The translations under genes were made by a program, and so were the position numbers. A DNA stretch of 64,000 nt from Pezizomycotina sp. ARF18 (Eukaryota > Ascomycota): contig AZLU01000087.1 in NCBI GenBank assembly GCA_002224055.1, positions 93,081 to 157,080 on the forward strand. Direction: 5' to 3'. Positions 35,600 through 47,177 of this stretch are shown here, piece after piece; the stretch's first letter is position 1; every line of letters starts with the position of its first letter. The notes beneath the pieces were generated by a model that saw only the letters and a list, made by a program, of their open reading frames with translations, had not been told where the DNA came from and made no database searches.

Positions 35600-37437
35600 A
35601 TGAATAACGGAAGCCCACAGCTCGTTCCCTCCGGCGATGGCAGGAGTTCCTTCCCGTAACAAGGCCAGATAGACTGGACGGCTGCCTCGAGATCCACGAT
35701 CGCATTTACCGTCAATGCGTACGCAAGATTTGCCAACGCGAACGTAGGCATCCTCACGGCGACCGTGGCCCCAAAAGATGCTTTCTACGATGAGGATGAG
35801 CGACTCCGCCGAAGAAGACGTCCATAGCGCTGTATCCTGCCTCTGCGCATACTCGACCTTGAATAACGCTCTCTGGTTCGGATTCGGCGTAAAACACGTC
35901 ATCCGGAGGCTGGCAGAGACCGAAGGAGGCCTGAAGTGCATAGCCGTCTGCGCCTGCCTTACGGGAAAGCTACAGCAGCGTTCAGTCCGCGAAGATCTTA
36001 CGGGAGATTTACCGCTTGTACAACCCTCGCGGTTGATCTTACACCCGCACTACAGCGGTGTGTGGCGCTGGTCGAGGTTTCAGCCGGAGCGCTCTCGACG
36101 ACAACGTTCCCGACCATGCTAAACGCGATCACAAACATTTACCCTCGATGCAATTCTGAGACCTCCATGCAGCGGGCTGGCGACGCTGCTGCAGTAGCCA
36201 GCGCTCTGGTAGAGATATTCGCGCTGTCGACGCCATCAGGTTTCGCTTCGAAGGATGAGAATTTGCAGACTGTTGTGCTAGAGGGAGGTTAAGACTGTGG
36301 CTGGGTCGCGACCGTTGCTCACTGACTGCTCAGCCTGTTGCTCGTCGATTTGCATCACAATTCTCGTGCTTCCAAACGCAAATATGAACGAGTAGATTCA
36401 ACCGGTCCAGGTTGGGTTGGAAGCCTGTCACTGGTTTGTCGTTGAATGCTCCAGGAGAACGTTATTTCAGGCACCCGAGATAGGAAGCATTCTCCGGATG
36501 GGGTCTTCCACCTAAATCGATGTGAGTTAATTTTAGAGCAAGTAAGCTTTCTGGGGAGAAGAGACACCGCATGCACTGCTGTGCAGGATATTTACCGGGC
36601 AATCTCCACCCTCCCTCCAAGTCAGGAAGAGTGATGCAATGGTTTCAGCGGTGTCTCACCTGGGCACATGCTTTTATCTCAGCACTAGTGCTGTTGTCGA
36701 TATCTCGGACGATTTTGAAACCAACGGCACATTCACATTGGGCGAGGGGGGGTAGAGCCCAATGGCCATCCCTTCGGCGTTATTTCCGATTCGGAAGTTG
36801 AGGAAAGCGGCGTGTATCGTTCTTCTTGTGAGGTTCTCTCAAAAGAAGAATTAATTGGACGTTAAAACACTTTCGGACGAGTGCTCGAATGGCTTGAGTT
36901 CCCAGCTCCTCGTGGAGGAAGGACGGGGCCGACTGCACGCGGCGTACCGCATCTCAAGTAAAAGGGGCTGCTGGTTCACGATCGGTCCCGCAGGGATGCG
37001 ATCTAGTCTCCTAGAAACGGCCATCTTAAGCGGGGGCCGAGGTCGCGTTGCGGACCTGCGGCATCCCCAAAGTTCCGTCGCAGCTTTCTTCCGTACTAAC
37101 AACACCAAAATCTTGCTGCGCACGGAAGGCTACCCGCCTGCGAATTTTGGATAAGCTGTCGTGGCTGGGCACAAACATTATGCTTCTGCATCCGCGGTGG
37201 AGTGACGTACTAGCTCGGTTGGATAGCGTTAGCGGCCCCGCGAGGATAACCCAAAGCCGACCCCGTGGTATGGTTCAGAGTAAATGGTGTATTCACTGTC
37301 TTAATGAGTCGGTCCACGACCAGACGCTGTCGGTTAACGGCCAGACACGGCGGTTATCCTTATCTTTGGCAGGGAGCCGACTCCTGGTCCGAGCAATGAT
37401 CAGCAAAGGATGTACGAGAAAGAAAAAAGAAATATAA
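35600..37437 (+). CDS. fungal hypothetical protein
   Basis: The start ATG is at 35600 (MNNGSPQLVPSGDGRSSFP). The coding signal runs across frame shifts: FTVNAYARFANANVGILTATVAP, then STLNNALWFGFGVKHVIRRLAETEGGLKC (35845-35940), then SAKILREIYRLYNP, DLTPALQRCVALVEVSAGAL and ASALVEIFALSTPSG. It resembles a widespread uncharacterised Pezizomycotina family that often occurs near other accessory genes, but I recall no function for it. Downstream, LNRCELILEQVSFLG (about 36500) and CWFTIGPAGMRSSLLETAIL, AAFFRTNNTKILL (36960-37110) appear to be later parts of the same protein. The 3' end is uncertain; one frame runs to TAA 37435-37437. Confidence 0.6.
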
Positions 37438-38218
37438 GTGGAAAATAAAGAAGAGATGCGTTGGGCCGCGTGAACTTTACCCATGTATTTGTATACGACA
37501 GGAAGCTACATTATAATAGATCGACAATTTTACCCACACAAATAAAAGGTACTTATATGTAACTGAATGATGTATTCGTTGCTTCACCGCCATGTTAGTT
37601 ATACAACTCAAACAGCTGCAATAATGTCAATCAACAGGTTTTATTAAACCTGCAGTTCAAGCCCTTGCGAATCACATTTTGAGGAGAATGGATCATATTA
37701 AGTGTGAAGCTCAAATACACGAATAATCGACATTTCTTTCCTTTAAACCTAGGGATAAGCAACATTTATCGTCCCGTACTCCTCCGATAAAAGCAAAAAG
37801 AGTTGCCGAGTGGTTCGTTTATGGCTCAAAGTCGAGAGTTGTGGCCTAATACGGCGACGTCTTGAGTAACTACATCATGCGCGTGTTGGCAGACGTTTGC
37901 TGAGGAGGATCAAGCTGCCTCCGGGCTTGTACGTGAATAAAAAAGAAAAGGCCCTATCATTAAGTAAAATCCTGACTGTGGTAATTAACTTTTTCGTTCA
38001 CGCTTTCCATATCTCTATAATGCGCTGCTAGTACTAGTATCTACTTAAGTACTTACTTGACCGTTACCCGAGAAGAAGAATGTAGTAAACATAAGTTGGT
38101 CATTAAAAATAAAAACGAAACGCCCTCCTCTTCATGCTCATACCTACCTTCAAATAGCATCTTTCTCCGCTTTTCTATCACCGCTACCGAAATCCACTTT
38201 AAACCCTCCCCGTGTCTA
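37438..38218. other. intergenic
   Basis: AT-rich sequence with no supported gene. It lies between two convergent genes. Confidence 0.5.
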
Positions 38219-39166
38219 CTACTTCTCAAATTCCTCGTCAACCTCCTCCTCCTCCCTCCTCCTAATAATATACCCCTCACCGTCCTCCTTCCTCTCCTTC
38301 TCGTCCAACGCCATCTCCTCCTCAACCATCGCCTGATACCTCCCATCCCCAACAAGCCCCTCAACATCGATGCAGTTCCCCTGACTGATCAACCACCCAT
38401 TAACAATCTCCAACGGCGGCGGCCCCAAAACACACACAACACCAATCCTCAACTCCCCCCTCTAACCATCGTAACCGGAACAAACGGCCAATCCGTATTC
38501 TCAAACATCTCCATCTTCGGCCTCCCCTCTTCAATCCTCGTCGTAGCAGCGAATTTCCACAGTTTCGTGTCGTTATACGGCGCCGTAATCCTCATTTTTC
38601 CAGTAACCAGACTCGCGAGATACGCGGTCACAGAAGACGCCGTAGGGTGCTTCGACGTGGATAAGTACGCTTCCGCTTCGAAGTACTTTTGGAGGGGGCG
38701 ATGTAGTAGGGTGAGTGGCAGCGCAGCAAGAACGAAAAGGTGAACTTGCAGAACGGGGAGCAAGGAGCAAAGACTGTCAGGGGGAGAAGAACGTCGGTGG
38801 GTTTTTGACGGTTGTAATATCTGCGGCGGCGGTGGTGGAAGCGGCAGGGTGCGGCGAGAGCGCGGGTTGGTAGTACGGCGCTGGTGGTTGGTTGGGGTTT
38901 TTGTAGATTGGGTGCTGCTGGTACGCGTACGGAGACGGATTCAGAGGAGGAAGGAGGGTTGGTTGTACTGCGCGTAAGGCGCCGATTTAGGCGAAGGAGG
39001 GTGGGTTGTGCTGCTGCTGCTGCTGCTGCTGCTGTTGAGGTACGTCGGGAGAGCTGTAGGAGTGGTAGGTGCGGTGCTGCGGCCCGTTGAAGGGGCTGTA
39101 CGTGTTGCTCTGATTGTATGGAGGACCCGTAGAGGAGGAGCGGTTGTCCGTGTATTGGTTGTCCAT
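38219..39166 (-). CDS. Pro/Gln/Tyr-rich N-terminus hypothetical protein
   Basis: The ATG at 39166 begins MDNQYTDNRSSSTGPPYNQS. The N-terminal third is disordered: a glutamine run coded by a CAG repeat (about 39006-39032) and PSPYAYQQHPIYKNPNQPP-type sequence. The folded part reads LQKYFEAEAYLSTSKHPTAS, VTAYLASLVTGKMRITAPYN, DTKLWKFAATTRIEEGRPKM and LGPPPLEIVNGWLISQGNCI. It ends in an acidic lysine-rich tail (REEEEVDEEFEK) with stop at 38219. Frame shifts lie near 38450 (G run), 38760 and 38985. I do not recognise the family. A 228-codon frame on the opposite strand is its shadow. Confidence 0.7.
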
Positions 39167-40039
<873 letters not shown>

Positions 40040-40886
40040 ATGGAACCCCGCGACGACTTCTCCTTCGAGGACCCGCTCCTCCCCGACGTGCGGCTGTACT
40101 TTCACGAACTAAGTCGGGGAACAGAAGACGACGACGAGCTAATCCGGGAGGAAGTCCTCTCCCGCAAGTACTCCGACTACGGTACCCTGCACATCCTCGG
40201 CGTCAAACCGCACCCGCTAGCCCGCCAGAAGTACGAATTCGAAACCGGCAAGGCTAATTTATTTCACATGACTACGGAAGCGCGGCTGAAAAGGCAACTC
40301 TGTATGAGAACTGCGGGTGATTGCGATGCGGAAGATCCGCCGCCGTATAACGCGCTGGAAGAGGATATATTCCAGCGGATGAATTTTGCCCCGCTCCGCG
40401 GCGTCGTCGCGTTCTTGAGGCATGATGTGGGCGAAGTTGTTTTGAGGAAGGATTGGAGCGAGGAGGTCCTGAGGAACGATATCGTTGTTACGGCTGTTTA
40501 CCCTGCGCGCGCTTCGAGTGGGGGGCTTCTGAGGCGACCGGGGGTGAAGACCGGTTGCCACCTCGCCCGCAGGCTTCGGCGAGGCAAGGAGCGAAGGGGT
40601 TGTTAGTAGCTCAACCAACCTTGATGCGGAAAAAGCAGCCGACGAGGTTGAACCGTCCGGTATAAAATGGATGCGGAGGATCCTGCGCTCAGCTTTCGTT
40701 TCCGAAGATCGGACGAGTGCCTCGCGCAACCGATTATTGAAGAGGAAGAAGAAGCCGATGACGCAGTTCCCCGCTGAGGCCGAAGTGCTCGCGCTACGCG
40801 AACCCAGCGATTTACCTCAAAGATCTCGGGCCGGACGTAACTTATTCCACTTCCCCACGTGGGGAGATATCGGCTCGAAGATATAA
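40040..40886 (+). CDS. hypothetical protein
   Basis: The ATG at 40040 begins MEPRDDFSFEDPLLPDVRLYFHEL. A good coding stretch of about 170 codons follows (VLSRKYSDYGTLHILGV, RQKYEFETGKANLFHMTTEARL, LRGVVAFLRHDVGEVVLRKDWSEE), with even charge and no membrane segment. A frame shift near 40555-40580 leads to SSTNLDAEKAADEVEPSGIK, RILRSAFVSEDRTSASRNRL and an end at LFHFPTWGDIGSKI, TAA 40884-40886. No family is recognised. The start lies directly after an A-rich run. Confidence 0.65.
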
Positions 40887-42698
40887 ACCGTGACGCTCAC
40901 GTCCCCGTCCCCATGCGTGGAACCCGATGTTTTCGAGTTTTTATTTATTTACTTATTTCTTTGGATTTTTTTTTTTTTTTTTTTTTTCAACAAGATCAAA
41001 ATTCCGAGCGCATTATTCATGATGCAAGAAGTTTTGCGTGCTTCGGTACTGACTTTTGGCTTGACATTTTTCCTGCTTTCTCTGCCTTTTTTTGCCCCTT
41101 CCTTTTTTTTTTTTTTTTTCTTTTTTTCCCAAGCCCTCTTTGGATTACGGAAAATTGTTCTCCGCGATCATATTCACTACTCTTACCTTGCAGCAAAAAA
41201 GCGATCAAACGTGTCCGCACGTCGCCGCGTTCACGAACTTCCTACCAGCAACTACCAGCAGACGAGAGTCAGCCGCTGCAAACAAGCGGATCGCCGCCGC
41301 CTACTACTTCCAAACTCCATCCCGTTCTAATAATTTGTGTACCACGGCCGCTCCTCGACCACGTACGCCTATAAAAGCAAATCAGCCTCCTATCCTTCTC
41401 TATTCACACCCGAGACGTTCATCCTCCCCCACATCTATCGTCTTCTTTCTCGGTTTCAGGTGCTTCGGGTTCCCGGAGACGTATCCTATAGCGGTGTTGC
41501 TCGTTGACCATTTCATTGTAACGGCGAATTAAAAGCCCGCCTGGCGAGGGCTCCGATGAAAGCCAAACTATAATATAAATTTTTTTCTTTATCCACTCAA
41601 GTTTATAATCTTATAGTGTCTGTATTTGATTTGGATTTTAAGCCTTCACTAGGAAGTCGTATTATGCAATTTCGTATACCTCCCAAAGGAATAGTGGAAG
41701 TTGATCACATTGAAACAGGAAGAGAGAGGGAAAGGGGGGAACGAGAGGAGACACCTCCGAGCAGGAAAATATTTACTTAACTAGTACGCGGTTGCGTTAA
41801 CTTTTACATATCTGCGCCGCCCCTCAGCTCTGAGGATTAATATTAGGACTTATACGTAGCAAGTACAGGCTTAATTTAACCCGTAATATCGATATCTAAG
41901 CTGGGATTCGACTTCTAGAAAGTAATGGCGCTCTGAAATCAATGAGTTTGATTGCTTTTTTGCTGGATCCCAAGGGATGCTTGTATAGCTTTCGACAAAA
42001 CTACACGTAATACTTTGTATTAATGCAGTGGTAGCTACCCATTTATCACGAAAGCTATGAAGATAGATATGTCTCCATCGGTAGTTATTCACGAATCGAT
42101 TCCTTGATTCGTTTATTCCAAGCCCAATAATCAAGAATCCACAGTGAAAACACTTCAAAGCTCCGATTAACACCCATCGATACGAAGCAAGCGGGTGTAT
42201 TGCACAGAATCAATCGCAGAGGTGCGCAAACGGATCGTTCGCAAGGCACATCCCCTCCCCGCTGGAGCTTATGAGGCACCAATTCTTTCCTTCATCCACC
42301 AAACAATCGGTTATAGGCCGAGATAATATTCCGTTCGAACCGCATATCCAAATCTGCAATTAAAATAGAAAAAAAAAAAAAAGACCGATTTAGACTAATT
42401 ATGATCTTTCAGAAAAAAAGGTGGTGGATCGAAAACCATCATTTCAGACCCAAACGTCCTGGATATTCTGACATAAATGTGCCAATACCATCCCAGAAAA
42501 AAAAATCACATACTCTCTCTCGAGCTATACCCGTCTAGTTCGTACTAGAAAAGAGACAGGCAGACCGGCTTTATGATTCGCGAAAGACGTGTGGTGAACA
42601 ATTTATACGCGGGATCCATACAAAAAGGAATCATTGTGTCCCATTTCCTCAACCACCACGACTCGGATCGAAGAACTAAATTAAAAAAAAAAATTTGC
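40887..42698. other. intergenic, pyrimidine tracts
   Basis: T-runs lie at 40966-40987 and 41103-41120, and an A-run at 42367-42381. No coding pattern is supported; open frames over the T-runs encode only poly-Phe. Confidence 0.5.
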
Positions 42699-42801
42699 TG
42701 ATGAGAGTGGGATTCGAACCCACGCGGTTTCCCACCACGGTTTTGGATCTCAAGGAATCGGGTCCTTAACGTGGCGCCATAGACCAACTGCGATGTTTGT
42801 T
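42699..42801 (-). tRNA. tRNA-Leu(AAG)-like, with intron, atypical 5' acceptor
   Basis: Minus-strand sequence has a perfect T-arm (GTGGG-TTCGAAT-CCCAC) followed by TCTCATC and A, and a leucine-type variable arm (GGGAAACC core). The anticodon loop is TTAAGG, giving anticodon AAG, with the stem CCACG/CGTGG closing around an intron. The intron contains CCTTGA, which can pair with the anticodon region as in canonical tRNA introns. The D-arm (CGC with GCG) is present. The 5' acceptor strand should read GATGAGA, but the seven bases before the D-arm do not pair with TCTCATC. A T-rich Pol III terminator follows on the minus strand (plus-strand A-run 42683-42693). It is either a damaged gene or mis-assembled at the 5' end. 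Confidence 0.7.
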
Positions 42802-44547
42802 AGTGACTGTGTTGTTGTGTCTCGAGTTTGTTGGGGATGTGGAGTATTTACCTCGGCCACTATTAAGCATTGTTAGTATTATGAAGAATAGCTTAGTAAA
42901 GCAGATGGTTTAGAAGCTGGTAACTTACTCTCACCGTTGAGTGTGGAAACCTGGTGCTAGTTGAGGCTATTAAAATGGGACTTCCATTGTGTAGCTCGGC
43001 CGTGGGTTTTTTTCGTGCAACGAGTTCGCGACCGAATATTTTTATTTTTATTTATTTTTGCTGCAAGGTACATTACACGACAGTCACAAAGGGAAAGCCC
43101 TGGTGGTGACAGGGGTTCTGCTCAGGATGACATGGGGTTGAGTGCTAGAGCTAAATCTGTATCATGCAAGGTACGAATCGAGCTCCTATTCTGATTTCAT
43201 TGTCAAAGACCATGAAACACAGCCCAGAAAACAAACATCCATTTATATTCTATAAAGACATCTTATCCGTGTTGAATGAACGAAAATAACAATCATTCGG
43301 AATCATAACTTAAGATACGTAACAGTTTCTCGATCTTATATTTATTTCTCCTTCAATCGTCTAAATATCGGAGTATTGACCCTCGCAAGACGAAGTATGT
43401 TTTGCAAAACAGTAGTTATAAAGACTCTTGCGGCCCGTGGGAAACCCCCGATGTACGTAGCATTCGGGCCGTCTTATCTTTGCGAATGTCGGCGGTGTAC
43501 TCGGTGATTCCAGGAACGTGCTCGTTCGTAAGCGGTAACTACTGCAATTTATAACCGCCAGATTCACGATTTGATGTTATCTCAATACATCCGTTTGAAA
43601 TATAATAATCCAGAACTTGGGTGCATTTTGATTTATTTCAGTGAAAATAAGTTCGGGAGCTTGTCCGCTTTGATATGTCTCACTCTCGCCGGAATCTCGA
43701 AAATGCGAGTCTCGGAATTGGAATATAGCGTGAGAGCTTGATGAGCACCAGCATGTCGCACGCCAGAGCCCCAGACTTCGTGGATTCTCGCCAGTACTTT
43801 TTCCCCAAAATTCTGGCATTTAAACGTCCGAAATACTCGCCGGCTGGATTACTTTTTTCGCATCCTTTCTCCTTTCATTTCCGTGACCGACCAAGTTTAC
43901 GCTATGACCAAAGTTTTATTAACAATCGCGGCCGCCATGGTTTCCTTGTTCTTTTATATCACTCCTCCCCAACCGACCCGTCTAGGACGCCAACGAAAAA
44001 TGCACGCCGGGTCACTACTACTGCGCCCGAAACATCCCTCGTAGGATATGGGACATTATCCACTTCCCTCCGTCTCGAGAGTTCATGCCGGATTCATTTA
44101 TAAGTTAGGACAAATCATCGTCAAGATATACGTCTTCCTTCGCAATGTGATAATGATTTGGCTGTACAATCCTTAGCATCGGAAATGCAAAAGGGAAGGT
44201 ACCCTCAATGCTATCCCGGCGGGTGATTGCAACGACGGCGACTTCGACATCGAGATGTGGTGCGTATCGTCGGGTTTGCAGTGCAGTGTTTGGAGATTGA
44301 TCCGTTCGAAATAGTACTCTCGGACCGTCGAGGGACGTTCAGCAACGGTGGAGGATATGGAGTCGCACGCGGTAGATACTAGTTCCACTCAGTGGTAATT
44401 AAAGACCTAAGTGTGGTAGTTTCTGCTTGTATTCGAAATAGAGAAGTGAAGAATAGAATTTCCCGGAGCTAAATTAAAGGAGTGAGGCATACATACATAT
44501 ATAGTGACTGGAATCTGGCGAAGACAAGCCTTCTAGAAATGATTCAA
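42802..44547. other. intergenic
   Basis: No gene is supported. Several 60-120-codon frames (43577-43819 minus, 43738-44103 plus, 44173-44388 minus) show no motif. Confidence 0.4.
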
Positions 44548-45464
44548 TCAAATCAGAAACCGCAGAAAGACGAAGACCTGGAGGGCAATCTCTAATGAAA
44601 AAACTATCCTTGGTCTTGAAATGTTCTTTATCTTGTCCTCATATCGGTAGCGAGGACCTCTACTTCTGGACGTCATCGAACTCCCTCTGGCTATCCAACG
44701 CGCGCTGATGCTCGCTTCAATCCTCTCTAACCTCTTCTCGATCCCACCCGCAGCAGGGTCAATGTGAGAACCATCTGTTCTAACCTTCAACGTTTTCTCC
44801 ATTCTTTCGAGCCTCTGCAATATACCGTAGGTACCCTTGTCGACCGGACCAATCTCCACGCCTGCAAGCTTCGGAAGGTCAAGGTTTCCGTCGATACCCT
44901 CAAGGCTAGTCATCTTTGTAGCCGCAAGGTACCTCGCGGCGAAAACGACGCAGGCGCTGAGTGCAACAGCAGTGAGGCACAATGCAAGAACAACATCGAC
45001 TTTCATCCTATACCCACGAGTGTCCTCCACGTCTTCGATCCCTACCTCCGTTTTATATTCCTCCCGCTCTTCCACGTGAACCTTCTCGATGATAGTAAAC
45101 TCGTCACCTTCCTTATGGACCAGGATAATACCCCACCAGCCACCACACCGTCCTCCACGACCTCCCCGCCAGGCAAAACAACAACTCCTTTCTCCTCCGG
45201 GACGTAACCGAGCGCATCCGTATCTCCATCGACGAAAACATACCCTCTATCGATCGGCCCGCTTGGACGCGGTGGTATTTCGTGACTGTAGTATCCCCAT
45301 GCAGCGAAGTGGAGTTCCTCGTAAAATGCGCATAGGAAAGCTTTGAAGACGTGCCCAACGACGATGACGCAGGCGCCGCCGACGTAGACGAGGCAGATCT
45401 CAAGTATGTTGTAGGAGGGGTTTCGGTCGAGATGCGGTCGGACGATGGAATTGACATTACCCAT
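44548..45464 (-). CDS. two-helix membrane protein with N-myristoylation-type start
   Basis: The ATG at 45464 gives MGNVNSIVRP, which fits the N-myristoylation consensus (Gly2, Ser6). A hydrophobic segment follows (ILEICLVYVGGACVIVVGHVF). A hydrophilic part contains YYSHEIPPRPSGPIDRGYVF and PEEKGVVVLPGGEVVEDG. After a frame shift near 45115-45145 the protein continues with DEFTIIEKVHVEEREEYKTE, a second helix (VVLALCLTAVALSACVVFAARYL) and a predicted coiled coil (ILQRLERMEKTLK, IEKRLERIEASI). The stop is at 44548-44550. The function is unknown; a peripheral and integral membrane anchor role is inferred. Confidence 0.65.
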
Positions 45465-47177
45465 TTTTTGAAGAAGTGTTTATGTTAGGACACTAGGAGC
45501 GTATGAAACGTCAGCACACTAGATTCTTTTTATTTCTCCTTGGACGAAGACATCTGGAAGCTTACAATGCGGTTTAGGTTTATTTGTATACTGGAAAGAG
45601 GTATGGCAACACTTATATGATTATTCGCCTTGCTTTGTTTGCTTTGTTCGCTTTGCTAAAATCCGGAAGACACCGGTTTACGTCGATGACAACTGTGAAA
45701 GTAAGGCAAACTAGGTCAATATTTTTAGAAGGGAATGAATGACTGGGAGGCAAAGAGTCTACTAGTACGGGCCTATCGATAGGATCGTATATAGAAGGAA
45801 CTGATTTGATAGAAGCCTTCTGGTCCTTATACTGCGGAAAATCTTTATAACAAATCCGTGGTGCGCTCCCTTGGCCAAAATAATTATTTTTTTTTCTTTC
45901 CAAAAAGGCTGACCGTGTATGAAGGCTCAAGGGACATCAATGTATCACCGCAAGAGACCCAGAAGATCACATTCTCATTGGTAGTGTAGAAAACATGTTT
46001 TCGTGACAAGCGCGCTTAAGCGTTCCATTCATACGCCAAGCAACCTCAAGCTCGGGCTTTTAGAAATGAATAGAAATGGTTCGGCGCTTTAGTGAATTGT
46101 CTTTGCGTTTCTTGGATCACAGGCCTCGGCTCCCAGAAATGTAGCCAGCTGAATCCCGGCTTGTGGAGATTAGTATAAACAAATCTCTAGATATGACAGC
46201 GCAACAACCATGAGATGAAAACTGAAGTACTTCAGCATACTCAAGATTGAAAGCCCAACATATAGACATAAGCAAGGAATGGTGCCGCGACCACAAATAG
46301 TTTGAAGCTACAGCTTAACTACGAGATACAGTATCTGATACTGAGTCTATACATTAAAGGAAATTGATAGAACCATTTTGTTATCCTCTTGTTATGGTCT
46401 AGCATATACGTTTTTCTCGTAAGCTCGTTCTACTAGTATTCCACAAGGCATAGCATATCTGCCCCTTTCAGGTGAATAGGCGGTCACCAAGGTTAACAAG
46501 CTCAACTTCGTGAAGGGCAGTTTTCGGCACAATTTTAACATTAATTCTTTTCTTTCCCTGCTCTTGCAAATATCGAAGCGCCACGCGAAACTGACGTTGT
46601 TTCGTGACGACAAACCTGTCGTCAAACAGAATCGCATCCTACTCAAGGGAGCACTCATATCTGACTCGTCTAGAAGCTGGCTTTGCAAATGGACAAGTCT
46701 CCGGGGAAAAAAAGAAAAAAAAAAGAGGATTACAAACCTTAGGAATATTAAAGTCTGAAAAGTATAAACTATAGAAATTATTCACTTGGATTGATAGAGC
46801 AAGAAGAAAGGACGTATGTAACAAATACATACCTGCAGGTGCTGTTACCAACAGAACTTGAACGCACCACTAAGGCCGTCATCCATCAAGCTGAAGATCA
46901 TAATAACGTTAAGACTGTACTCTATTTTATAAGATCCTAATATCTTTTTCTCAAAAAGCAGATTCAAATTCTCCTAGATACTGTACGATACTAAGCCAAC
47001 GTAGCTAAATTCATAAACTTTGAAATCTCAACCCTTAATAGCCTCCTAGTATTATGGATTACGCCTGATTCTATATTTAGTTGACGCGCGCTCTTGACAT
47101 TTTGATATCCTCGACATCTCGCTTAATTTTCTCAATAACACCTCTATGCCCATCTCGATCGTTGAATAGAGCAACGG
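45465..47177. other. intergenic
   Basis: No gene is supported. A short array of TTTGCTTTG-like units lies at 45633-45657. A-rich runs lie around 46707-46722. Confidence 0.4.

Noticed and set aside
38057-38743. 228-codon plus-strand frame
   Set aside because: It lies antisense to the better-supported minus-strand gene (38219-39166) and is biased in composition by that gene.
40890-41374. Frames with poly-Phe segments suggesting membrane helices
   Set aside because: The phenylalanines come from T-runs at 40966-40987 and 41103-41120.
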